A stretch of DNA of 64,000 nt from Actinomadura hallensis (lineage in GTDB: Bacteria; Actinomycetota; Actinomycetes; Streptosporangiales; Streptosporangiaceae): assembly GCF_006716765.1 (NCBI RefSeq), contig NZ_VFPO01000001.1:5022001-5086000 (forward strand), read 5' to 3'. Of this stretch, positions 50,462 to 57,799 are shown piece by piece. Numbering within the stretch: position 1 is the first letter of the stretch; each line of letters opens with the position of its first letter. Under the pieces are notes generated by a model that was not told the origin of the DNA, ran no database searches, and saw only the letters and a list, made by a program, of their open reading frames with translations. A program made the position numbers and the translations under genes.

Positions 50462-51031
50462 ATGAGCGTCGACGAGACGGCCCCCCTGCGCGTCCTCGTG
50501 GTGGGCGGCGACCCCCGGCTCCGAGCGGACGTGACCAACCTCCTCGACGCCTGCGACGAACTCCGCGTCGTCGCCGACGCGCCCGACTCGGCCGCGGCCC
50601 TCCCCCTGGCCGAACGGCTGCGTCCCGACATCGTCCTCCTCGACGCGGCGTCCGCCGACCACGCCAAGACCCTCAGCCGGACGTCCCGCGTCTTCGTCCT
50701 GGCCGCGCCCGAGGACCCCGTCGTCCAGGACGCCCTCGACGCCGGCGCCTCCGGGAATCTCGTCCCCGGCTCCTTCACCGCCGCCGACCTCGTCCGCGCC
50801 GTCCGCCAGGCGTCCCGCGCGTCCCTCGGCCTGTCCGCCCGCGAGGCCGAGGTCATGGACCTCATCGCCACCGGCCGCTCCAACGGCGAGATCGCCCGCC
50901 AGCTCTTCCTCAGCGAGAAGACCGTCAAGAACCACGTCAACCGGATCTACGCCAAGCTCGGCGTCAGCTCCCGCGCCACCGCCATCGCCCTCTGGCGCGG
51001 CATGATGAGCGTCCTGCCCGCGCGCGACTGA
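50462..51031 (+). CDS. NarL/LuxR-type response regulator-like protein, 189 aa
   Basis: A receiver-like domain (LRVLVVGGDPRLRADVTNLLDAC; DIVLLDAAS holds the candidate phospho-Asp) is followed by a LuxR HTH (LSAREAEVMDLIATGRSNGEIARQLFLSEKTVKNHVNRIYAKLGVSSRATAIA). The acidic pair and the Lys of a true receiver are weak (GGDP instead of DDxP), so it may be an orphan or phosphorylation-independent regulator. No kinase is adjacent. ATG 50462 (AAGGGCAACG upstream) preferred over ATG 50435. Confidence 0.85.
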   Translation: MSVDETAPLRVLVVGGDPRLRADVTNLLDACDELRVVADAPDSAAALPLAERLRPDIVLLDAASADHAKTLSRTSRVFVLAAPEDPVVQDALDAGASGNLVPGSFTAADLVRAVRQASRASLGLSAREAEVMDLIATGRSNGEIARQLFLSEKTVKNHVNRIYAKLGVSSRATAIALWRGMMSVLPARD

Positions 51032-51115
51032 TTTCGATTCGCACAGGTGCATCGCTCCTGATACTGTTCTTCCTGTCGCAAGGCACCGGCCGAGGCCGGA
51101 AGCGGAGACCGACAC

Positions 51116-51188
51116 GCGCCGTTAGCTCAACTGGCAGAGCAGCGGACTCTTAATCCGCGGGTTCGGGGTTCGAGTCCCTGACGGCGCA
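51116..51188 (+). tRNA. tRNA-Lys(CTT)
   Basis: Acceptor GCGCCGT/ACGGCGC, D arm GCTC...GAGC, anticodon arm with loop CTCTTAA (anticodon CTT), T loop TTCGAGT, discriminator A. CCA is not encoded (CCC follows). Confidence 0.95.
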
Positions 51189-51200
51189 CCCGCATCAACT

Positions 51201-51227
51201 GGGCAAACGCAACCACGGCGTTTGCCC
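51201..51227 (+). terminator. Terminator after tRNA-Lys
   Basis: Perfect 10-bp stem GGGCAAACGC / GCGTTTGCCC, 7-nt loop, followed by ATCGTTGTTC. Confidence 0.8.
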
Positions 51228-51924
51228 ATCGTTGTTCATGGGCCCTGGCAGCCCCATCGCACGGCAGCCCCGCCACCGCGTCCCCGAACCGGCCCGGGTC
51301 TCCGCGCCGCCGACCACCACGCCGGACGTGCCCGTTCCGCATCGCCACAGCAGCCGCAGGGCGGGCCCGCCCCCCGCATCCTTCTCACAGATGAGGGACG
51401 CGCGCCGGCATCGAACCAGCCGTCACGGGTCAGGGCCGGTGGCGCCGAGCATGACGCCCATCGAACCGTCGGGCGTCAGCAGGCCGATGGCGGCCTAGGC
51501 GAGAACCGGGTCCACGCCGCCGAAGGTCCGCGTCGTCTGCGGCGAGGTCCAGCCGCAGCCCGCCTATCCGGGCCGCCCCGCAACGGCCGGGCGACCGGTG
51601 GGAGGCGTAGGAGGTCCTTAAATCGGCCTGTCGAGAGCGTCAGGGGGTGGTCTGACTTTTGCGGGTTATTTGATGACCGTTCTGTGGGTTTCGGTCATCC
51701 AGGATGCCGGAAAAGTGCAGTCTGAGGGTTTTGGGCGGTCCGAAGATCGACTTCTCGCCGACATGGAGAAGTGGACATTTCGGGCCTATTGGTCTTGGGT
51801 CTGTGAATCTCAGCAATCTGTGTTTAGGTACTGAGTGCTTGTGACAGCCTAGGCACGAGCTGTGCTCATAGGAGCATGTATCACCCAGTATCGTGATCTT
51901 GCTGTCGACGCGCTGAGGACCCCG
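51228..51924. other. 697-bp region without an intact gene, upstream of the conservon
   Basis: No intact gene. On the minus strand around 51420-51520 there is a coding-like stretch (AAIGLLTPDGSMGVMLGATGPDP) interrupted by stops, perhaps a gene relic. From ~51620 to 51925 the sequence is AT-richer, with a hairpin ACTTCTC...GAGAAGT at about 51749-51772 and GCTCATAGGAGC at 51864-51875; this part probably holds the conservon promoter and leader. Confidence 0.45.
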
Positions 51925-53619
51925 ATGCCTGACTATTTCGAACCCGCCGCAGGAGCCGTGCACCAGGACGTCCGGCACAGCGGCCGGCCCCTGCCCCAGG
52001 GCCGGCGTGGGCGGGACGGAATGCACGCGTGGCACCGGTCCATTTCCGTGCTGCCCACCGCGATCATGGGGCTTCTCGGGCTCGCCGCCGTGGCCGCCCT
52101 GTACAGCGCCGACGCCATGGACCGGGAGACCCGCCTGGCCCTCGTCCTGGTGGCGGCCGGGGCCGTCGTGACGCTGCTGGGCGCGCTCGCGGGCGCGGAG
52201 GCCGCGACGCGGCGGATGCGGCGGCGGCGCGACCGCGAGCACGAGCACCTGCAGCGGCGGCTCGGCGAGATCGGGTTCCTGGTCGCGCGCGGCGGGCGGG
52301 AGCTGCAACGGCTGGCCGCGGGGATCCGCGCGGGCGAGACGGCCAAGCCCTGCCGCGAGGACTATCCCGCCCCCGAGACCGGAGACACGGTCACACAGCT
52401 CGCCTACGAGCTGCAGAAGGCGCAGGCCGCCGCGTGGAACGCCGTGGTGAGCGTCGCCCAGAGCGAGTCCTCGAAGGGCCCCGAGCGGCGCGTGGACGTC
52501 TTCGTCAACCTCGCCAGGCGGATGCAAACGCTGTCCCACCGGGCCATCCAGGGGCTCGACGAGCTGGAGAACCAGGTCGAGGACCCGGACCTCCTCAAGG
52601 GCCTGTTCAAGGTCGACCACCTCACGACCCGCACCCGCCGCCAGGCCGAGAGCCTCGCCGTGATCGGCGGCGCCTCGTCGCGCCGCCGCTGGACCAAGCC
52701 GGTGAGCGTGTACGAGGTGCTGCGCTCGGCGATCGCCGAGGTCGAGCACTACAACCGGGTCAAGGTGGTGCCGCCCGCGGACGGCGAGCTGCACGGCGGC
52801 GCGGTCGCGGACGTCGTCCACCTGCTGGCCGAGCTCATCGAGAACGCGACCCGGTTCTCGCCGCCGCACACCCAGGTGCTCATCCGCGTCGAGACCGTCG
52901 CCGCGGGCCTGGCGATCGAGGTCGAGGACCGCGGGCTCGGCATCCCCCGGGGCGAGCAGCGCCGGCTGAACGCGATGCTCGCCGACCACGAGCAGCCGGG
53001 CACCGACGAGCTGCTGAAGGACGGGCGCATCGGGCTCCTGGTGGTGTCCGCGCTCGCCGCCCGCCACAAGATCCGCGTCCAGCTGCAGGGGAACGTCTTC
53101 GGCGGCACCCAGGCCATCGTCGTCGTGCCGAAGGAGCTGGACGGCAGGCGAACGCCGGAGGGCGAGGGCGGTGAGCAGTCACGGAAGGCCGAGGAGACCT
53201 CGCCCAAGACGGAGCAGGCGAACGAGCCCGTCGCCGTCGGCGCCGCCGCCCAGCAGGCCGCCGCCCCCCAGCAGGCCCCCCAGCAGGCCCCCCAGCAGGC
53301 TCAGCAGCAGGTCGCGGCGGTGTCACAGCCGTCCCGGCCGGCGCCGCAGCCGGCCAGGGCGGAGTCCGCTTCGACCCTGGACGACGCCGATCCGCTCTCG
53401 CCCGCGCCGCGGGCCGGTGAGCGGCCGCCGCTGCCGCGCCGCCAGGCGCAGACCCACCTCGCCCCCGAGCTCGTCGAGGCGCCCGCGATTCCGCAGGACG
53501 TGCAGGACGACGAGGAGGAGATCGAACACAACTCGGGACTGATGGCTGCATTCCAACGCGGAATCCGCAGCGCCCAGGAAAACGACAGTTCTTCGGACGA
53601 GCCGGACAGCGCCAGGTAA
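51925..53619 (+). CDS. cvnA: Conservon sensor kinase-like protein CvnA, 564 aa
   Basis: Two membrane helices (ISVLPTAIMGLLGLAAVAALY; LALVLVAAGAVVTLLGALAGA) at ~38-90, a helical region with SHRAIQGLDELE, then a HATPase domain (LLAELIENATRFSPPHTQV as N-box, VEDRGLGIPRGEQRR as G1, DGRIGLLVVSALAARH as G2, residues ~255-400). The last ~150 residues are Gln/Pro/Ala-rich with PQQAPQQAPQQAQQQ repeats. CvnA proteins are nitrate-sensor-like histidine kinases of conservons. ATG 51925 follows GAGGACCCC. First gene of the operon. Confidence 0.92.
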   Translation: MPDYFEPAAGAVHQDVRHSGRPLPQGRRGRDGMHAWHRSISVLPTAIMGLLGLAAVAALYSADAMDRETRLALVLVAAGAVVTLLGALAGAEAATRRMRRRRDREHEHLQRRLGEIGFLVARGGRELQRLAAGIRAGETAKPCREDYPAPETGDTVTQLAYELQKAQAAAWNAVVSVAQSESSKGPERRVDVFVNLARRMQTLSHRAIQGLDELENQVEDPDLLKGLFKVDHLTTRTRRQAESLAVIGGASSRRRWTKPVSVYEVLRSAIAEVEHYNRVKVVPPADGELHGGAVADVVHLLAELIENATRFSPPHTQVLIRVETVAAGLAIEVEDRGLGIPRGEQRRLNAMLADHEQPGTDELLKDGRIGLLVVSALAARHKIRVQLQGNVFGGTQAIVVVPKELDGRRTPEGEGGEQSRKAEETSPKTEQANEPVAVGAAAQQAAAPQQAPQQAPQQAQQQVAAVSQPSRPAPQPARAESASTLDDADPLSPAPRAGERPPLPRRQAQTHLAPELVEAPAIPQDVQDDEEEIEHNSGLMAAFQRGIRSAQENDSSSDEPDSAR

Positions 53620-53649
53620 CGCGGCATTACACAGGATAAGGAGCGTCCA

Positions 53650-54084
53650 TTGAGTGGTGTCTCCCCGAACCAGACTCAAGATCTTGCTTGGCTGTTGCGG
53701 GGGCTGGGCGAGGAGGTTCCGGTCATACGCGGCAGTGTGCTGCTCTCCGCGGACGGCATGCTGAAGGCCTCCGACGGTTTCGACCGGGCGAGCGCGGAAC
53801 AGCTCGCCGCACTGGCGTCAGGGCTGTTCTCCATTGCGCGCAGCACCGGGATGAAATTCGACGAGAGCAACGAGGTGCGCCAGGTGGTGGCGGAGCTCAA
53901 GTCGAGCCAGCTTTTCGTCTCGTGGGCCGGTTACAACTCGGTGCTCGCGGTGCTGGCGCGGGCGGAGGCCGACCCGGCCGTCGTCGGCTTCGAGATGGGC
54001 CGGCTGATCCGGGCCGTGCGGCCGTTCCTGCACACCGCGGCACGGCCCGCCGCCCCGGCGATCGAGCGAGACCGGGCACTATGA
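53650..54084 (+). CDS. cvnB: Conservon roadblock/LC7 protein CvnB, 144 aa
   Basis: Roadblock/LC7 fold: DLAWLLRGLGEEVPVIRGSVLLSADGMLKASDGFDRASAEQLAALASGLFSIARS. The family modulates small GTPases. The start is TTG 53650 with AAGGAG six bases upstream. It overlaps cvnC by ATGA. Confidence 0.93.
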   Translation: MSGVSPNQTQDLAWLLRGLGEEVPVIRGSVLLSADGMLKASDGFDRASAEQLAALASGLFSIARSTGMKFDESNEVRQVVAELKSSQLFVSWAGYNSVLAVLARAEADPAVVGFEMGRLIRAVRPFLHTAARPAAPAIERDRAL

Positions 54085-54467
54085 CGGCCGGCGACGACGA
54101 GGCCCGTCCCCCCGAGGAGGACGAGGTCTGGCTGGACGACGACGCCGGGCTGCTGGTGCGCCCGTACACGGTGACCGCGGGGCGCACCCACCCGACCGTC
54201 CACCTGGACATCCTGACCCTGGTGGTCACGGTCCGGCTCGCCCCCGCCCTGGACCCGGAGTACGCCAGGGCGCTCGAACTGTGCCGCACGCCGACGTCGG
54301 TCGCCGAGGTCGCCGGGCAGCTGCGGCTGCCCATGGCGGTCACCAAGGTCCTCCTCTCCGACCTGGTGGACCGCGGGGCGATGACCGTCCAGGAGGCGCA
54401 GACCGCGGCCGACCCCACCGACAGAGCCCTTTTGGAGAAGCTGCTCGATGGCCTACAACGAGTCTGA
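54081..54467 (+). CDS. cvnC: Conservon DUF742 protein CvnC, 128 aa
   Basis: DUF742 protein: LLVRPYTVTAGRTHPTVHLDILTLVV with a C-terminal winged-helix-like part (SVAEVAGQLRLPMAVTKVLLSDLVDRGAM). ATG 54081 overlaps the cvnB stop; its last 20 bp overlap cvnD. Acts with CvnA, B and D as a G-protein-like complex at the membrane. Confidence 0.93.
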   Translation: MTAGDDEARPPEEDEVWLDDDAGLLVRPYTVTAGRTHPTVHLDILTLVVTVRLAPALDPEYARALELCRTPTSVAEVAGQLRLPMAVTKVLLSDLVDRGAMTVQEAQTAADPTDRALLEKLLDGLQRV

Positions 54468-55029
54468 GGCGCTCCCGACCCAGGTCAAGATCCTCATCGC
54501 GGGCGGCTTCGGCGTCGGCAAGACGACGTTCGTCGGCGCCGCGAGCGAGATCGAGCCGCTCAGCACCGAGGAGCTCATCACCTCCGCCAGCGTCGGGATC
54601 GACGACCTCGGAGGGGTGGAGGGCAAGACCACCACCACCGTCGCGCTCGACTTCGGCAGGATCACGATCGACCGGCACGGGATCGTGCTGTACCTGTTCG
54701 GCACGCCGGGACAGCGGCGCTTCTGGTTCCTGTGGAACGAGCTGTCCGCCGGCGCGCTGGGCGCCGTGGTGCTCGCCGACACCCGCCGCCTGGAGGAGTG
54801 CTTCGAGGCCGTCGACTTCTTCGAGAACCGGGGCATCCGGTTCCTCGTCGCCGTGAACGAGTTCGACGGCGCGTTCCGCTACGACCCGGAGGAGGTGCGG
54901 GCCGCCCTCGAACTGCACCCGGACGTGCCGATCGTGCTGTGCGACGCCCGCGACCGCGCCTCGGCCATCTCGACGCTGAGAGCCCTGATCCTGCACCTCC
55001 TCGCGACCGCCCCGTCCGCCTCCGTCTGA
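54448..55029 (+). CDS. cvnD: Conservon small GTPase CvnD, 193 aa
   Basis: Ras-like GTPase of the MglA/CvnD group: P-loop AGGFGVGKTTFVGA, switch region with TTTTVALDFGRI, LFGTPGQRRFWFLW (G3), AVNEFDG (G4, N-E-F-D instead of NKxD) and LCDARD. ATG 54448 lies inside cvnC, implying tight coupling. Confidence 0.94.
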   Translation: MAYNESEALPTQVKILIAGGFGVGKTTFVGAASEIEPLSTEELITSASVGIDDLGGVEGKTTTTVALDFGRITIDRHGIVLYLFGTPGQRRFWFLWNELSAGALGAVVLADTRRLEECFEAVDFFENRGIRFLVAVNEFDGAFRYDPEEVRAALELHPDVPIVLCDARDRASAISTLRALILHLLATAPSASV

Positions 55030-55108
55030 CGCGGGAACGCCGGGGCCCCTCCCGCCCGCCGACCCCTTCCGTCCGCCACCGCACACTCGTCCACACCCGG
55101 AGGTTCCC

Positions 55109-55693
55109 GTGACACACCAGTTCAACGACCAGGCGAGCGAACTCGTCGACCGGCCCCTGCTGCCGCCCGACCACGATGCGCCCAGGCGGGCGGCGCGGCT
55201 GCGGGAGCTGGGGCTGGGGCAGAAGCGGGAGAGCGAGTTCGACCAGTTCGCCCGCGAGCTCGCGGCCGAGGCGCAGCGGCTCGCCGGGCTCCCGGAGCCC
55301 CCCGTCGCGTTCGTGAACCTCATCGGCGAGGACCAGTTCGTGGGCGGCGTCTACACGCCGCCGGTCGCCGCCGAGCTCGTGGACGGGATCCTGGACACGA
55401 GGATCCCCCTCAACGCCGGGTACTGCCCGCACGTCGTCGTCCGGCGCAAGGCGCTGATCCTGGACGACGTCCTCGACTATCCGCGCTTCGCCGGGAACCC
55501 CATCGTCGACAGGCTCATGGTCCGCAGCTACGCGGGTGCCCCGCTGACGGACCGCACGGGCACGGTCCTCGGGACGGTCTGCATCGTGGACAGCGAACCG
55601 CGGCCGTGGGGCAAGGCGGGGCTGGAGCTCCTGAAGAGGCGGGCGGCCGACCTGGCCGCCCGGATCAACCTCCGCGAGGGCCTGCCGGAGTGA
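55109..55693 (+). CDS. GAF domain protein at the end of the conservon, 194 aa
   Basis: GAF fold: FARELAAEAQRLAGLPEPPVAFVNLIGEDQFVGGVYTPP...YCPHVVVRRKALILDDVLDYPRFAGNPIVDRLMVRSYAGAPLTDRTGTVLGTVCIVDSEP. Such GAF proteins bind small ligands or hemes. GTG 55109 with CCGGAGG six bases upstream. Many conservons end with a cytochrome P450 (CvnE); here a GAF protein occupies that place and may be the sensor input. Confidence 0.87.
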   Translation: MTHQFNDQASELVDRPLLPPDHDAPRRAARLRELGLGQKRESEFDQFARELAAEAQRLAGLPEPPVAFVNLIGEDQFVGGVYTPPVAAELVDGILDTRIPLNAGYCPHVVVRRKALILDDVLDYPRFAGNPIVDRLMVRSYAGAPLTDRTGTVLGTVCIVDSEPRPWGKAGLELLKRRAADLAARINLREGLPE

Positions 55694-55700
55694 GCGTGCC

Positions 55701-55736
55701 GGGGGCGGCCGCCGGAACGTTCCGGCGGCCGCCCCC
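55701..55736. terminator. 36-bp perfect palindrome, terminator of the conservon
   Basis: 18-bp arms (GGGGGCGGCCGCCGGAAC and complement) with no spacer, between convergent genes, starting 8 bp after the GAF stop. Confidence 0.75.
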
Positions 55737-55772
55737 GTCACGGTCGAGGTGCGGTCCGGGTCGGAGCGGGGG

Positions 55773-57227
55773 TCATCGGCGGCCGGCGCCGACCGGCTCC
55801 CCCTCGGTGTCGAGGATTCCGCTGGCCATCAGCCGGAACTCGGCGGCGACGCCGGCGATGTCGTGCCTGAGGAACTCGACGGCGGGCCAGAGCCTGCCCG
55901 GGCCGGCGCCGGTCTCCTCGGCCCACTTGAGGACCTGCGTCACCGCGAACAGGTAGCCGATGGCGCGGCCCGCGAGGACCTGGTGCGTCTGGTCCAGGGG
56001 CCGGTCGAGGAAGGTCAGGTCGGTCTTGAGCGTCGCGACGCCCGGGGCCGTGAGCGGCCAGTCGGCCAGGAACTCGCTGAGCGGACGGCCGTTCCGCCGC
56101 GTGAGGCAGTACGCGGTGAGCTGCTGGCTGAGCATGTCGTTGTTGCCGTCGAAAATGGTGAAGACCCGCGAGTCCAGGAACGCCTGGCCGGCGATGTTGC
56201 TGGGCGACCCGCAGCGGTAGCCCTCGCCTCCGGTCAATTGCTGGTAGCTCTGCGCCGCGCGGACGATCCGCTCGGTCGCGACGGTCTTGAGCGCCTGGAC
56301 GGCCGGGAATGCGGCCGTCATGTCGCCCTTGATGTCGAGTTCCGTCCGCAGGTAGTGGTTCAACGCCTGGCAGATGACGGCGGAGGCGTCGATGTCCGCG
56401 AGCCGGTAACGGACGAAGCCGATTTTCGACTGCTGTTTCCGGCCGATCTGCCGGCCGTCCGCGTACGCGTGCGCCTCGCGGCTGATGCGCCGCAGGAATC
56501 CCGCACCGGCGGCCGCCAGCAGCGACCGGGACGCCAGGAACAGATCGACCGAGGTCATGCCCTTTTGCTCGGCGTCGATTCGCCGGTGGCGGGGGACGAC
56601 GACGTCGACGTCGTTGACCCCGTAGTCGAGCAGTTTGAGGCCGACCGCCTCATAGAGCTGGACGGTGCGGAATCCCTCTTCGCGTTTGACGATGAAGTAG
56701 CCGTACTCGCGGCGGCGGGCGTGCTTGGCGACGACGAGCCACCAGTGCGCGGAGGAGCTGAGCGCCTGCCAGTGCTTGCGGCCGCGGATCCGGTAGCCCC
56801 CGTCGACCTCCTCGAAGGTGGTCGTCATCGCGGACAGGGCCGATCCGGCGCCCGGTTCGGTGGCGGCGAGCCCCGCCATCAGCGGCTCGCCGCTGCCGAA
56901 CCGCGGCAGCATTTCCTCCTTGGCCTCCTCTCCGGCCCATTTCACGACGGGCAGGAGCGCGAGCGCCGTGTTGACGATCACGTACACGCCGAGCGCCAGG
57001 TTCCATTCGGCCGCGGTCTCGGCGACGCGGCACATCTCGACATGGCTGTCGCGGCCTCCGTACCGCGACGGGAGGGTGGGGAGCAGCACCCCGGCCCGGA
57101 CGAGGAGCGCCCAGTCCTCGGCGGGGAGATACTGCTGCGGATAGGCCGCGGAGTCGAATTTTGACGCGACCGCGTCGATGCCGGCGATGAACTCGTCCGT
57201 CGACAGGGACAGCAAATCATCCGTCAT
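55773..57227 (-). CDS. Acyl-CoA dehydrogenase-like flavoprotein, 484 aa
   Basis: Three-part ACAD fold: helical N-terminus with EMCRVAETAAEWNLALGVY, middle GLAATEPGAGSALSAMTTTFEEVDGGYRIRGRKHW (FAD/substrate loop), and C-terminal SRSLLAAAGAGFLRRISREAHAYADGRQIG...QQLTGGEGYRCGSPSNIAGQAFLDSRVFTIFDGNND. The usual catalytic segment (I)YEGT is FDGNND, Asp instead of Glu. The ~60-residue C-terminal extension is longer than typical. ATG 57227. May be an ACAD for an unusual acyl or PCP-bound substrate; stands alone. Confidence 0.85.
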   Translation of the reverse strand: MTDDLLSLSTDEFIAGIDAVASKFDSAAYPQQYLPAEDWALLVRAGVLLPTLPSRYGGRDSHVEMCRVAETAAEWNLALGVYVIVNTALALLPVVKWAGEEAKEEMLPRFGSGEPLMAGLAATEPGAGSALSAMTTTFEEVDGGYRIRGRKHWQALSSSAHWWLVVAKHARRREYGYFIVKREEGFRTVQLYEAVGLKLLDYGVNDVDVVVPRHRRIDAEQKGMTSVDLFLASRSLLAAAGAGFLRRISREAHAYADGRQIGRKQQSKIGFVRYRLADIDASAVICQALNHYLRTELDIKGDMTAAFPAVQALKTVATERIVRAAQSYQQLTGGEGYRCGSPSNIAGQAFLDSRVFTIFDGNNDMLSQQLTAYCLTRRNGRPLSEFLADWPLTAPGVATLKTDLTFLDRPLDQTHQVLAGRAIGYLFAVTQVLKWAEETGAGPGRLWPAVEFLRHDIAGVAAEFRLMASGILDTEGEPVGAGRR

Positions 57228-57799
57228 GGTGTCCGCTTTCACGGGTCGGCCGTACTTTGCAGGGGGAAGACGATCAGGTTCGGTCGATCTAGAGCATTCC
57301 GAGGTCCGGTTCACTCTGCAACAGCGGGCCGTTCACCACCCTCCGAATCGTGAGAATCTCATCGTCCAGCGCCATGGTTATCTCGATGATCACAGCGTGC
57401 AAGGAACAACTTGCTTACTACGACGGGCACAAGAACACGTTCTACGTCACCTGACCTGCACGGCCTAACCGCGCAGTAAGGGTTGCGTGCACCGCGTAGC
57501 CAGACGATCACGGCTTGATCAGGATTGACCGCCGCGGCTTCCGTCGTCCGCGCGGGAGCCCGGCCGCTTCCTTCCACCGATGCATCGCCCGTCCTGCACC
57601 GGTCGCTCGTTTTCGTCCCCATACGCTTGGAAACCATGCGAAACGTTCGTTGTCAAGGGCGAAGACCGACTCCCGGCTATATGCGGTTGATGTGCTGATT
57701 CGCCATATGTGCATTACCTGGGCGCTGCTTGTCTCATCAACGACCGGATGATCGTCCGGCCGGCTCCCACGGGCCATCCGCCCCGCCCCCCAGGAGGCA
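57228..57799. other. 572-bp intergenic region
   Basis: AT-richer than surroundings. A 26-codon frame at 57374-57454 (MVISMITACKEQLAYYDGHK...) has no ribosome site and no recognised similarity. No clear repeats. Likely promoter regions for both divergent genes, with possible decayed DNA. Confidence 0.4.

Noticed and set aside
57374..57454. 26-codon frame MVISMITACKEQLAYYDGHK... as a small peptide gene
   Set aside because: No ribosome site, no recognised leader or core peptide, no maturation genes nearby.
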